Part shown: positions 7,889-16,957 of the stretch, one piece after another | Layout of the letters: each line of letters starts with the position of its first letter | Position numbering within the stretch: the first letter of the stretch is position 1 | Assembly (NCBI GenBank): GCA_035309005.1 | Contig: DATGFP010000051.1 | Span: forward strand, 1 to 64,000 | Reading direction: 5' to 3' | Origin: DATARH01 sp035309005 | GTDB taxonomy: Bacteria; Pseudomonadota; Alphaproteobacteria; ATCC43930; CGMCC-115725 | DNA: 64,000 bases | The notes under the pieces: model-generated | Told to the model about the DNA's origin: nothing | Databases searched by the model: none | What the model saw: the letters and a program-made list of their open reading frames with translations, nothing else | Made by a program: the position numbers and the translations under genes

Positions 7889-9012
7889 CGCGCGCGCTTT
7901 GTCGCGAAGAACGAATGGACCGCGGCGATGACCCGCTCTTGCTGAGCGTCCGACAGGCTGGGGTAGAGCGGCAGCGTCAGGATCTCGCCGCTGATCCTCT
8001 CGGTCGTCGTCAGCGGTCCACCGATGCGCGCTCCCGCGGCAAGACCGGGCTGGCGATGGACCGGATAGGGATAATGCCGCCCGGTCGTGATCCCGGCGGC
8101 CCCGAGATGGGCGGCGAGCGCCTCCCGCGCGGCGCAGCGGATCACATAGAGGTGGAAGACCCGGCGACAGCCCAGACGTTCGATCGGGCACACCAGCGGC
8201 AGACCCGCGAAAGCTTCGTTGTAGCGGCTGGCCAGCTCGCGCCGCCGCTCGGTCTGCTGCGTCAGATGAGCGAGCTTGACCGACAGGATGGCGGCCTGCA
8301 GCTCATCGAGGCGCGAACATCGGCCGTTCGCGATTTCGGAGAATTGCGGCTTGCTCCAACCATAGGTGCGCAGCCGGCGCAGGCGCTCCACAAGGCGAGG
8401 ATCGCGGGCGGTCACGAGGCCCGCGTCGCCGATCGCGCCGAGGTTCTTGGTCGGATAAAAGCTGAAGCAGCCGACATCGCCGATCGCGCCGACCGCGCGC
8501 CCCTCGATCGTCGCGTCGTGCGCCTGGGCACAGTCTTCGACGACCGCCAGGCCGTGGCGGGCCGCGATCGCGCAAATTGCGTCGAGCGCCGCCGGGTGTC
8601 CGTAGAGATGAACCGGTAGTATCGCCTTGGTTCGCGGCCCGATCGCCGCCTCGAGGCGCAGCGGATCGAGGCAATAGGTATCCGCTTCGATGTCGACGAG
8701 GACCGGGACCGCGCCCGCCATGTGCACCGCCGCCACGGTCGGGCCGGCGGTGTGGGAAACCGTGATGACTTCCTGACCCGGCTCGACGCCGACCGCCAGC
8801 AAGGCCAGAACCAGCGCGTCGGTGCCGGAACCGACGCCCACCGTGCCCGAGACGCCGAGAAGCTGCGCCATCCGCCGCTCGAAGGCGCCCACCGCCTCGC
8901 CGAGCACGTATTGCCCGCGATCGATGACCTCTTCAATCGCCGCGACGATTTCCCGGCGAAACGGCTTAAGATCGCCGGCAGGGTTGGCGAACGGGATCGC
9001 GGTCGAAGTCAC
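7885..9012 (-). CDS. DegT/DnrJ/EryC1/StrS sugar aminotransferase (FdtB/QdtB type)
   Basis: The 375-residue PLP enzyme has the lysine in CFSFYPTKNLGAIGDAG, the substrate/PLP region GSGTDALVLALLA, VDIEADTYCLDP, and PVHLYGHPA. It aminates a 3-keto (or 4-keto) nucleotide sugar with glutamate as donor. Its 4-base overlap with the cupin ketoisomerase strongly suggests C3 amination of dTDP-3-keto-6-deoxyhexose. The N-terminal ANPAGDLKPFRREI is typical of the family. No acetyltransferase (FdtC/QdtC-like) is present nearby, so N-acylation would need a gene elsewhere. Confidence 0.93.
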   Translation of the reverse strand: MTSTAIPFANPAGDLKPFRREIVAAIEEVIDRGQYVLGEAVGAFERRMAQLLGVSGTVGVGSGTDALVLALLAVGVEPGQEVITVSHTAGPTVAAVHMAGAVPVLVDIEADTYCLDPLRLEAAIGPRTKAILPVHLYGHPAALDAICAIAARHGLAVVEDCAQAHDATIEGRAVGAIGDVGCFSFYPTKNLGAIGDAGLVTARDPRLVERLRRLRTYGWSKPQFSEIANGRCSRLDELQAAILSVKLAHLTQQTERRRELASRYNEAFAGLPLVCPIERLGCRRVFHLYVIRCAAREALAAHLGAAGITTGRHYPYPVHRQPGLAAGARIGGPLTTTERISGEILTLPLYPSLSDAQQERVIAAVHSFFATKRAR

Positions 9013-9156
9013 GGCCTCACCTATATCGGAGGCGGCATCGGGGCGGAAGCGATGATCGGCAGGGCGGGTCGGGCAGCGACCGCCCCATGAAAATTTTATC
9101 GCGAAATTTTTGCCGCCAACGCGCGTTTTAATCGGGGTGAACCGGCGGAGGCACGA

Positions 9157-9330
9157 ATGCTGAAATTGGCGCTGTTTTTCCTGGTCGTGTCGTTGGTGGC
9201 CGCGTTGTTCGGGTTCACCGGGATCGCCGCCGCCGCGGCGGGGATCGCCAAGATTCTGTTCTTCATCTTTATCGCCGCTTTCGTGATCCTGCTGGTGGTG
9301 GCGTTGCTCGTCGGCTCCGCCCTATTTTGA
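9157..9330 (+). CDS. DUF1328 family small membrane protein
   Basis: This 57-residue hydrophobic protein has two membrane segments (about 3-27 and 31-54) and the family pattern FFLVVSLVAALFGFTGIAAA followed by GIAKILFFIFIAAFVI. Ribosome site GGAGG lies 6 bases upstream. DUF1328 (YtjA-like) proteins are common in proteobacteria and of unknown role. It stands alone between two minus-strand sugar genes, so it is probably not part of the polysaccharide pathway. Confidence 0.88.
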   Translation: MLKLALFFLVVSLVAALFGFTGIAAAAAGIAKILFFIFIAAFVILLVVALLVGSALF

Positions 9331-9368
9331 AGAGCCCAGGCGGTTTAGCCCGATCAGGGCTTCGGCCA

Positions 9369-10673
9369 CTATAGCCGCCACAGTTCGACGCCGGCCGGAC
9401 GCTCGGCGCGCGGCAGGATCGCCTTGACGTCGAGGACGATGCCGGTCTGGTTCCGCAGGAGCCCCGTTATTAGCCCCCAGCCTTCCGCGACGAACGCGTC
9501 GTGCGCCACTGCCAGGATGACCGCCCCGGCCGGCGCCAGCGCCTTGCGCGCGGCCAGCCGCAAGCCGTATTCGCGTTCAGCTTCCTCGGGCAGCGCCATC
9601 GGATCGTGCACCTGGACCGCGACGCCGAAGCCCTCCAGTTCGCGGATGATGCCGACGACGCCGCTATTGCGGATATCCGGCACGTTTTCCTTGAAGGTCA
9701 GTCCGAGGATCGTCACCGGCCCGCCGGCCCGGCGCTGCAACATCATGCGCACGCATTGCTGCGCGACCCGGGCGCCGACAGCGTCGTTGACCCGGCGTCC
9801 GGCCAGGATCAGCTGCGGGTGAAACCCGGCCTCTTCCGACCGGTGCGTCAGATAATAGGGGTCGACGCCGATGCAGTGGCCGCCGACGAGGCCCGGTCTG
9901 AACCCGATGAAATTCCATTTCGTGCCGGCCGCCTCGAGCACGTCGCCGGTATCGATGTCGAGCGCATGGAAGATCGACGAGAGTTCGTTCATCAGGGCGA
10001 TGTTCAAATCGCGCTGGGTGTTCTCGATCACCTTGGCGGCTTCCGCCGTCGTGATGCTGGCGGCTCGGTGGATCGGCGCGGCGACGACCGAACCGTAAAC
10101 CGCGGCGATGATTTCGAGCGTCTCGGGGTCCTGGCCCGCGACGACTTTCGCGATCATCTGGAAGCGGTGTTGCCGGTCGCCGGGGTTGATGCGCTCGGGC
10201 GAATAGCCGAGCGTGAAATCCCTGCCGCAGACCAGCCCCGACGCTTCCTCGAGGACCGGGGCGCAGTCGCCCTCGGTCGCGCCGGGATAGACCGTCGATT
10301 CGTAGACGACGATGTCGCCCGGCCCGAGCGCCCGGCCGACCGTGCGGGACGCCGCCAGGAGGGCGCGCAAATCCGGCCGGTTAGCCCCGTCGATCGGCGT
10401 CGGGACGGTGACGATGAAAAAATCGGCGTCGCGCAATCGCGTCGCATCGCCGGTAACGCGCAGACCCGGTTGCCGCAGATCTTCGGGCGCAACCTGCCGC
10501 GTCCGGTCGTAGCCGGCGACGAGTTCCGCCACGCGCTCCTCGGAAATATCGAAGGCGATGACGCCGGAATCCAGGCGGGCGAAGGCGGCGGCGACCGGCA
10601 GGCCGACATAGCCGAGCCCGATCACGGCGATTCTGCGGCCATGACCGGGTTTCGCGCGTCGCCTGTGCTGCAT
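9369..10673 (-). CDS. UDP-N-acetylhexosamine / UDP-sugar 6-dehydrogenase (WbpA/TviB-like)
   Basis: The 434-residue enzyme has the NAD-binding RIAVIGLGYVGLPVAAAF, the central GYSPERINPGD, and the active-site cysteine in LVGGHCIGVDPYYLTH. The last motif is characteristic of the dehydrogenases acting on UDP-N-acetylglucosamine or -galactosamine (WbpA, WbpO, TviB). C-terminal GLTFKENVPDIRNS is also typical. It oxidises C6 to make an amino-uronic acid for polysaccharide. The ATG at 10673 gives a normal N-terminus; a longer frame to 10880 would intrude on the divergent epimerase. Substrate is assigned by motif only. Confidence 0.9.
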   Translation of the reverse strand: MQHRRRAKPGHGRRIAVIGLGYVGLPVAAAFARLDSGVIAFDISEERVAELVAGYDRTRQVAPEDLRQPGLRVTGDATRLRDADFFIVTVPTPIDGANRPDLRALLAASRTVGRALGPGDIVVYESTVYPGATEGDCAPVLEEASGLVCGRDFTLGYSPERINPGDRQHRFQMIAKVVAGQDPETLEIIAAVYGSVVAAPIHRAASITTAEAAKVIENTQRDLNIALMNELSSIFHALDIDTGDVLEAAGTKWNFIGFRPGLVGGHCIGVDPYYLTHRSEEAGFHPQLILAGRRVNDAVGARVAQQCVRMMLQRRAGGPVTILGLTFKENVPDIRNSGVVGIIRELEGFGVAVQVHDPMALPEEAEREYGLRLAARKALAPAGAVILAVAHDAFVAEGWGLITGLLRNQTGIVLDVKAILPRAERPAGVELWRL

Positions 10674-10892
10674 CCCCGGAGCTCCGCGTGTGCCGTGACC
10701 GAAGGCGCCTGCCGCCCTGCCGCCGGCAAGCGCAGCAGCACATAGCGAGCGAGCCCTCCCTGCGCAACGACGCCGGCAGAGCCCGCGGCGCGGGACCGGA
10801 AATCTGACGACAGGCCGCGGCCCTGTGTTATCTAACGAGTTTCTCCGCCGGGAAAGGGCTTGCCGGTCGGCTTTGGGCATTCGGGAGGGGTA

Positions 10893-11831
10893 ATGCAGGA
10901 GAGAATACTGATCACGGGCGGTGCCGGTTATATCGGCACGGTCTTGACCCCGCTGTTGCTCGACGCCGGGTACGACGTCACCGTGCTCGATCTCTTCCGC
11001 GAAGGCGACGCGGTTTTGGCGCCATGCTGCCGGTTCGAGGGTTTCACGCCGATCCGGGGCGACGCCCGCGACGAAAAGCTGCTGCGCAAGCTCCTGGCGC
11101 AGGCCGATATCGTGCTGCCGCTGGCGGCGCTGGTCGGGGCGCCGTTATGCGCTCAGGACCCGTTCAACGCGACGACGGTCAACCGCGACGCGGTCGTCAT
11201 GCTCAGCAAGCTCGTCAGCCGTGACCAGCGCCTTATCTACCCGACGACCAATTCCGGCTACGGGGTCGGCGAACAGGGGCAGTTCTGCACCGAGGAGACG
11301 CCGCTGCGCCCGGTATCGCTGTACGGCACCAGCAAGGTCGAGGCGGAACGCGCGATCCTCGACAGCGGCAACGGCGTCAGCCTGCGGCTGGCCACCGTGT
11401 TCGGCATGTCGCCGCGGATGCGGATCGATCTGCTGGTCAACGATTTCACCTATCGCGCGGTGACCGATCGCGCGCTCGTCGTCTTCCAGGGACACTTCAA
11501 GCGTAACTACATCCATGTTCGCGATATCGCCAAGGCCTTCATGCACGCGATCGAGAATTACCGGCGCATGAACAACCAAGCCTACAATGTCGGCCTCTCC
11601 ACCGCCAATCTGTCGAAATTGGAACTGTGCGCCAAGATCAAGGAGCAGGTGCCGCAGTTTCATTACGTCGAGGCGGCGATCGGCGAGGATCCCGACAAGC
11701 GCGACTACATCGTGTCGAACGCGAAGATCGAGGCGACCGGCTGGTCGCCGGACTGGCCGCTCGAGCGCGGCATCGGTGAACTGGTGAAAGGCTACCGCAT
11801 GCTGCGCAACCAGCGCTTTGCCAATGTCTGA
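10893..11831 (+). CDS. NAD-dependent epimerase/dehydratase (extended SDR)
   Basis: The 312-residue nucleotide-sugar SDR has the Rossmann TGGAGYIG at the N-terminus, a serine/threonine-rich IYPTTNSGYG, and the catalytic YGTSK. Later blocks (SLRLATVFGMSPRMR; NYIHVRDIAKAFMHA) are typical of UDP-glucose 4-epimerase-like enzymes. The ATG is preceded by GGGAGGGG. It is the first gene of a four-gene plus-strand run with a methyltransferase, a second epimerase and a heptose-type kinase. The actual sugar is unknown. Confidence 0.9.
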   Translation: MQERILITGGAGYIGTVLTPLLLDAGYDVTVLDLFREGDAVLAPCCRFEGFTPIRGDARDEKLLRKLLAQADIVLPLAALVGAPLCAQDPFNATTVNRDAVVMLSKLVSRDQRLIYPTTNSGYGVGEQGQFCTEETPLRPVSLYGTSKVEAERAILDSGNGVSLRLATVFGMSPRMRIDLLVNDFTYRAVTDRALVVFQGHFKRNYIHVRDIAKAFMHAIENYRRMNNQAYNVGLSTANLSKLELCAKIKEQVPQFHYVEAAIGEDPDKRDYIVSNAKIEATGWSPDWPLERGIGELVKGYRMLRNQRFANV

Positions 11832-11855
11832 GACGCCTCGGGAAACGATCTAGGC

Positions 11856-13100
11856 ATGCCGATTTGCCGCGTCTGCCGGGGGGCCCGGCTCGAGCAGTTC
11901 CTCGATCTCGGCGACCAGCCGCACTGCAACAGCCTGCTGCTGCCCGAAGCCCTGGAGCGGGCGGAACCGCGCTATCCGCTGCGGGTATGGTTTTGCGCCG
12001 ATTGCACGACGGTGCAGATCGACCATACCGTGCCGAAGGAAGAGATGTTCGGAGTATACCTCTATGTCTCCGGCACGACCGAAACGCTGCGCCGGCATTT
12101 CCAGGCCAGCGCCGAACGGCTGGCCGAGCGCCTGAAGCTCGCTGCGGGCGACCTCGTCGTCGACATCGGCTCGAACGACGGGACCTGGCTCAAATGCTAT
12201 GAACGCTGGCAACTGCGCGCGGTCGGCATCGAGCCGGCGCGCAACCTGGCGCGGCAGGCCAACGCCGAAGGCGTCGACACGATCAACCAGTTCTTCAATG
12301 CCGAAACCGCGCGCGAAATCATCGCGACGCGCGGCCAGCCCCGGCTGGTGACGGCGGCCGGCGTGTTCTTCCACCTCGAAGAGCTGCACGGCGCCACCGA
12401 AGGCGTGCGGCTGTTGCTTGAGGGCGGCGGCACGTTCTGCGTCCAGGCGATCTATCTCGGCGAAATTCTGCGCAACACCGAATTCGACAACATCTACCAC
12501 GAGCATCTGACCTATTGGACGGTCGGCTCGATCAGCCGGCTGTTCGCCCGCTATGGCCTGGAAATTTATTACGCCGACCTGCTGCCGATTCACGGCGGCT
12601 CGCTCGAACTATTGGTTGGGCTGGCCGGCGCGCATCCGGTCGACGCATCGGTCGGGCGCTTTCTCGCCGAGGAGAAGGTGCGCGGGTTCGATCAGCTCGC
12701 AACCTATCAGGCGTTCGCCGCGCGGGTATGGCAGATCCGCGACCGGCTGCTGGCGATCCTCGACGATTTCCGGCGGCGCGGCAAAACCGTCTACGCCTTC
12801 GGCGCCCCGGCGAAAGGCGCCACGACGCTCAATTCGTTCGGCATCACGCGCGACCTCGTACCGCTCGCCGTCGAACGCAACCCGCTCAAGATCGGCAAGA
12901 CCATTCCCGGCGTACGGATCCCGATCGTCGACGAGGAGAGGGCCTCGGCGCCCGACGCCTTCTTGATCCTGCCGTGGAATTTTTTGGCCGAATTTCTGCG
13001 TAAAAAGCGCGCCTACATCGCGGCCGGCGGAGCCTTCATCGTACCGATCCCGGAGCCCGTCGTTATCGATGCCGCCAACTATGACCAATACGCCGGCTGA
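11856..13100 (+). CDS. Sugar C-methyltransferase (zinc-binding N-domain, SAM domain, Methyltransf_14-type C-domain)
   Basis: The 414-residue protein has the three-part layout of deoxysugar C-methyltransferases such as TylC3 and NovU. An N-terminal zinc site uses CRVC and CADC. The middle SAM domain has VVDIGSNDGTWLK. The C-terminal domain carries TVYAFGAPAKGATTLNSFGI. YHEHLTYWTVGS is the conserved tyrosine/histidine/glutamate segment of this family. These enzymes put a methyl on a carbon next to the keto group of a nucleotide sugar, giving a branched sugar. Its place between two epimerases fits that role. Confidence 0.9.
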   Translation: MPICRVCRGARLEQFLDLGDQPHCNSLLLPEALERAEPRYPLRVWFCADCTTVQIDHTVPKEEMFGVYLYVSGTTETLRRHFQASAERLAERLKLAAGDLVVDIGSNDGTWLKCYERWQLRAVGIEPARNLARQANAEGVDTINQFFNAETAREIIATRGQPRLVTAAGVFFHLEELHGATEGVRLLLEGGGTFCVQAIYLGEILRNTEFDNIYHEHLTYWTVGSISRLFARYGLEIYYADLLPIHGGSLELLVGLAGAHPVDASVGRFLAEEKVRGFDQLATYQAFAARVWQIRDRLLAILDDFRRRGKTVYAFGAPAKGATTLNSFGITRDLVPLAVERNPLKIGKTIPGVRIPIVDEERASAPDAFLILPWNFLAEFLRKKRAYIAAGGAFIVPIPEPVVIDAANYDQYAG

Positions 13101-14016
13101 GCCGCCGACCCTCATCCTCGGCGGCGACGGTTTTCTCGGTCGCAACCTGGCGGCCTATTTCGCCCGGAACGGCATGCCGTTTGTCGCGATCGGCCGCGCC
13201 GCCGGAGACCTACGCGACCGGGAAGTGGTGCTGCGCCTCTTCGCCGGCCTGCCGCGGGTCGAGCGCATCCTGCACGTCGCGACCTTCCAGCGCACCGGGC
13301 AGCGGCAATACGAGATACCGGCCGACCTGCTCGACACCAACATGCGCATCCACCTCAACGTGCTCGAAGCCTGGGCGCGGCACCAGCCGCAAGCCAAGCT
13401 GATATCGACCGGCAGCTCGTGCTTTTATCCCGAACATGACGAGCCGATCCCCGAGCGGATGTTCCAGGCCGGCCCGCTGCACGATTCGGTGCGGGCCTAT
13501 GGGCTGGCGAAACAGGCGCTCGCCGTCGGCTCGGAGGCATACGGCATGCAATACGGCCTCAAATGGCTGCATTGTGTGCTCGCGACCACCTTCGGGCCGT
13601 TCGATCACCTCGAAACCGACCGGTCGCATTTCATCGGCGGCATGGCGGCGCGGGCGATCCGCGAGCAGCGCGAGGGGCGCATGAGTTTCACGGTGTGGGG
13701 AAGCCCCGACATCATCCGCGAATGCCTCTACGTCGATGACCAGATCGAGGCGATCCTCGCCGCCGATAACCTTTTCGAAAACATGATCGTCAACTGTGGC
13801 GCCAATCGCCCGGTTTCGATAGACGAGGTTGCGACGGGGATCCTGCGCGCGCTGGACTGGCGCGCCAGCGTTGATTACCCCGAGGGAACCTTTCGGGGAA
13901 CCAGCCGGAAGGTGCTCGACAGCACGCGCTTTCTCGAGGCGACCGGCTGGTCGCCGCGCATCGGTCTCGACGAGGGGTTACAACGGCTGGTGCGCGACCT
14001 GAAGACAAGGGTGTGA
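13081..14016 (+). CDS. NAD-dependent epimerase/dehydratase (GDP-fucose synthase-like)
   Basis: This roughly 311-residue SDR has ILGGDGFLGRNLAAYFARNG at the start, STGSSCFYPEHDEPIPE, and the catalytic tyrosine/lysine in AYGLAKQALAVG. The CFYP block and the general order recall GDP-L-fucose synthase (epimerase/reductase). Its start overlaps the methyltransferase end. An alternative ATG 12 bases earlier (13069) is equally possible, since neither has a clear ribosome site. It may reduce or epimerise the methylated 4-keto sugar made by its neighbours. Confidence 0.87.
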   Translation: MTNTPAEPPTLILGGDGFLGRNLAAYFARNGMPFVAIGRAAGDLRDREVVLRLFAGLPRVERILHVATFQRTGQRQYEIPADLLDTNMRIHLNVLEAWARHQPQAKLISTGSSCFYPEHDEPIPERMFQAGPLHDSVRAYGLAKQALAVGSEAYGMQYGLKWLHCVLATTFGPFDHLETDRSHFIGGMAARAIREQREGRMSFTVWGSPDIIRECLYVDDQIEAILAADNLFENMIVNCGANRPVSIDEVATGILRALDWRASVDYPEGTFRGTSRKVLDSTRFLEATGWSPRIGLDEGLQRLVRDLKTRV

Positions 14017-14040
14017 GGGTTTGCTGAGCTTGGGGGCTGA

Positions 14041-15072
14041 ATGCTTGTCTCGGTGAGGACCCCGCTGCGCGTCAGCCTGTTTGGCGGCGGCACCGACTAC
14101 CCGGCGTATTTCCACCGCTCGCCGGGCGCGGTGCTCGGCTTCACGATCGACAAGTACATCTATCTCAGCGCCCTGCCGCTTACCGCCACGGTCGATTACC
14201 GCTACCGCCTGAGCTATTCGAAGATCGAGAACGTCGACAGCATCGACGAGATCGAGCACCCGGTGGTGCGCGCGGTGCTGCAGCATTATCGCTGGCAGGA
14301 GCCCACTGATTTCTCGGTGCAGGCCGATCTGCCGGCGGCTGTCGGCCTGGGCAGTTCGTCGGCCTTCACCGTCGGCATGGTCAACCTGGTCTCGCACCTG
14401 ATGGGCATGCCGCGCACCCGCATGGGGTTGGCGCGCGAGGCGATCCATACCGAGCAGGTGCTGCTGCGCGAGAATGTCGGGGTGCAGGACCAGCTGCATG
14501 CGAGCTTCGGCGGCATCAACCGCTTCGACCTGGCGGGCAACGGGTTCCGCATCACGCCGATCAATATTTCCGGCCGCAACCTCGCCGTGCTCGGCGACTG
14601 GATGGTGCTCGTCTACACCGGCATCAAGCGCCGCGCGACGCACATCGTCGCGGAGCAGGTCGCGAACACGAAATCGCATTCGGTCGACGCCGAGCTGCGC
14701 GAGATGCTGCTGTTGGTCGATGAGGCGCAGGGGATCCTCGAGGACAGCGCTCGGGTCGACGAAGCGCCCATTCGCATCGGCGCCCTGCTCGATCGCTCGT
14801 GGCGGCTGAAAAAGCGTCTGTCGTCAAGCATCAGCGTGCCGCAGATCGATGAGCTCTATGATTTCTGCATTGCCAACGGCGCGTTGGGCGGGAAGCTGTG
14901 CGGCGCCGGCGGCGGCGGGTTTCTGTTGCTGGTGGTGCCGCCGGAGCGGCGCGCCGGCTTCGAAGGCGCCATCGGCGCGCGGCGCTGCGTGCGGTTCACC
15001 GTCGACCTCCACGGCTCGATGCTGATCGCATCGCCGATGCCGCCGGGACGCAGCGCGGCGCTGCCGATCTGA
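14041..15072 (+). CDS. GHMP sugar kinase, D-glycero-D-manno-heptose 7-phosphate kinase-like
   Basis: The 343-residue GHMP kinase starts VRTPLRVSLFGGGTDYPAY, has the ATP-binding PAAVGLGSSSAFTVG, and the C-terminal GALGGKLCGAGGGGFLLLV. This is the HddA subgroup, which phosphorylates heptose-7-phosphate at C1 for GDP-heptose synthesis; members also act on fucose or other sugars. The companion genes hddC, gmhA and gmhB are not in this window, so heptose as substrate is uncertain. The gene follows the epimerase by 24 bases and ends 19 bases before the convergent transporter ATPase gene. Confidence 0.87.
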   Translation: MLVSVRTPLRVSLFGGGTDYPAYFHRSPGAVLGFTIDKYIYLSALPLTATVDYRYRLSYSKIENVDSIDEIEHPVVRAVLQHYRWQEPTDFSVQADLPAAVGLGSSSAFTVGMVNLVSHLMGMPRTRMGLAREAIHTEQVLLRENVGVQDQLHASFGGINRFDLAGNGFRITPINISGRNLAVLGDWMVLVYTGIKRRATHIVAEQVANTKSHSVDAELREMLLLVDEAQGILEDSARVDEAPIRIGALLDRSWRLKKRLSSSISVPQIDELYDFCIANGALGGKLCGAGGGGFLLLVVPPERRAGFEGAIGARRCVRFTVDLHGSMLIASPMPPGRSAALPI

Positions 15073-15091
15073 CGCGCTTGAGGGCCGCCCT

Positions 15092-15877
15092 TCAGGCGGC
15101 GGCCGCCGGCGCCACAGCCGCGCTGCCGCTCTCGACGAGACGGCGATAGGCGGCGACAACCTCGCTGACCGGGCCCATCGCGGCGATCCGCCCGTGCTCG
15201 AGCAGGATGCCGCGATTGCACCATTCCTCGACCAGCTCCATCGAGTGCGAGGCGAGCACCAGGATGCTCGATTCGCGCACAAAGCCCTCGATCCGCCGCT
15301 GGGCCTTGCCGAGAAATTGCGCGTCGCCGGCGCTCAGCCATTCGTCCATGATCAGAATTTCCGGCCGGACGCAGGTCGAGATCGCGAACGACAGCCGAAC
15401 CATCATGCCCGCGGAATAGGTCCGCACCGGCATGTCGAGGTAATGGCCAAGCTCGGTGAACTCGGCGATCCCGCCCGCCATGCGGCGCATTTCGCGCGGC
15501 CGGATGCCCATGAACATGCCGCGCATGATGATGTTCTCGTAGCCGGTCGCATCGATTTCCAGGCCGACGTTGATGTCGAGCAGCGAGGAAACCTTCCCAA
15601 ACGCGGTGATCGTGCCCTGGCTCGGCTCGTAAACGCCGGCCAGCACCTTGAGCAGCGTCGTCTTGCCGGCGCCGTTGGCGCCGATCAGCGCGAGCCGGTC
15701 GCCATTGACGAGTTCGAGGGAAATCTCCCGCAGCGCGCGCACGGTGATGCGGTCGAGGCCATCGCTCGCCAGATTGCCGCGGGTCGAAGTGGCCAGCAGC
15801 GCCTTTTTCAGCGAGCGGCTGCCGCCCTGATAAATCGGGAAGTCGACCGAGACGTCGCGCAGGCGGACCAGCGACAC
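15092..15877 (-). CDS. Polysaccharide ABC transporter ATP-binding protein (Wzt/KpsT type)
   Basis: The 261-residue ATPase has Walker A GANGAGKTT, signature RTYSAGMMVRLSFAIST, and Walker B EILIMDEWLSAGD. YSAGM and the DEWL.AGD wording are specific for the capsule/O-antigen export family. At 261 residues it lacks the extra C-terminal sugar-binding domain of the long Wzt type, so it is the KpsT-like short form with an Ala-rich tail. The GTG start at 15877 lies 5 bases after the permease stop; the frame extends further upstream but there overlaps the permease gene. Confidence 0.9.
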   Translation of the reverse strand: MSLVRLRDVSVDFPIYQGGSRSLKKALLATSTRGNLASDGLDRITVRALREISLELVNGDRLALIGANGAGKTTLLKVLAGVYEPSQGTITAFGKVSSLLDINVGLEIDATGYENIIMRGMFMGIRPREMRRMAGGIAEFTELGHYLDMPVRTYSAGMMVRLSFAISTCVRPEILIMDEWLSAGDAQFLGKAQRRIEGFVRESSILVLASHSMELVEEWCNRGILLEHGRIAAMGPVSEVVAAYRRLVESGSAAVAPAAAA

Positions 15878-15882
15878 CGGCG

Positions 15883-16764
15883 CTACACCCAAAACGCCAG
15901 CCGATGGCGGAACCGCGCAAAGAACGCGAAGGCAGTGGCGCACCCCAGCACCGTCATGCCGATCAGGATGGTCCAGGAATAGGGCGCCTGCGACACCCCG
16001 AGCAGCGGTGCGCGCAGCACATCGATCATCGCAAACAGCGGATTGAGCTCGACCCACCGCGCGGCCGCGCCGAGGGCGGCGAGCGGCCACATCACCGGCG
16101 TCACAAAGAAGACGACCTGAACAACGCTGGCGACGATCGGCGGAACGTCGCGAAAGCGGGCGCTGATCATGCCGAGCAGAATGGCAAGCCAGGCGCCATT
16201 GACCAGGATCAGCGCCAGGGCGGGAACCAGTTCCAGCAAGCGCCAGAACTGGATCGGCTGCGGAAAGATCAACAATACAACCGGGACAATCAGGAAATTG
16301 TGCGCGAGCGTCAGCAGATTGCGGTAGAGCAGCCGATAGACATGCACCGAAAACGGCAGCTTCACCTGCTGGATGATGCCTTGTACCGCGGTGAAGGTCG
16401 TGCAGCTCTCGGTGACCAGCGCGGAGACGAACATCCAGAAGATCAACCCGAGGGCGAGCATCGGCAGATAGCTATCCACTCGAATACGAAACAGCTTCGA
16501 GTAGATGAAGCCCATGCCGGCGATCATTACCGCCGTCGTCAGAGTTTGCCAGAAGGGTCCGAGCACGGAACCGCGATAGCGCAGCCTGAGATCCTGCTGG
16601 GCCAGCGCCGCCCACAGCCAGGACCGCCGCAGCCCCTCGGCCAAATCACCGAGCGCGAGCGCCACCTTCGACGGCGATGCGGTGAATTCAGCTAATTCGG
16701 CGCGGGGGCCTAGAACGGTTTCGCTATCTGTCAATTCAGCGACTGACGATGCTGCGATGCGCAA
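15883..16764 (-). CDS. Polysaccharide ABC transporter permease (Wzm/KpsM type)
   Basis: The 293-residue ABC-2 permease has a cytosolic N-terminus, then LAQQDLRLRYRGSVLGPFWQ, the usual start of the Wzm/KpsM domain. About six membrane segments follow (roughly 76-96, 105-125, 150-170, 183-205, 215-235, 262-282). It forms the export channel with the ATPase encoded 5 bases downstream, moving a lipid-linked polysaccharide across the inner membrane. The start codon is uncertain, as the first 35 residues are poorly conserved in such proteins. It is divergent from the glycosyltransferase gene. Confidence 0.9.
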   Translation of the reverse strand: MRIAASSVAELTDSETVLGPRAELAEFTASPSKVALALGDLAEGLRRSWLWAALAQQDLRLRYRGSVLGPFWQTLTTAVMIAGMGFIYSKLFRIRVDSYLPMLALGLIFWMFVSALVTESCTTFTAVQGIIQQVKLPFSVHVYRLLYRNLLTLAHNFLIVPVVLLIFPQPIQFWRLLELVPALALILVNGAWLAILLGMISARFRDVPPIVASVVQVVFFVTPVMWPLAALGAAARWVELNPLFAMIDVLRAPLLGVSQAPYSWTILIGMTVLGCATAFAFFARFRHRLAFWV

Positions 16765-16957
16765 ATCCGAGCACGCATTTCAAGGGTCACGGCCCGGCAA
16801 CGCGCTGCCCGACGCGCCGTGCTGTCCCGGCCGCCCTATAACACGCCGGGTCGCGGGGCGTCCAGCACGTCCCCCGAACCCACCCCGACCCCGGACCGCG
16901 TGGCTTTATCGCGGCGCCGCCGTTTCGCTGCGGTCGGTTTTGTGCTGGGATGACGGT

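Noticed and set aside
16682..16957. N-terminal extension of the glycosyltransferase
   Set aside because: It is rich in Pro and Arg, overlaps the divergent permease start and is unlike GT-B N-termini.
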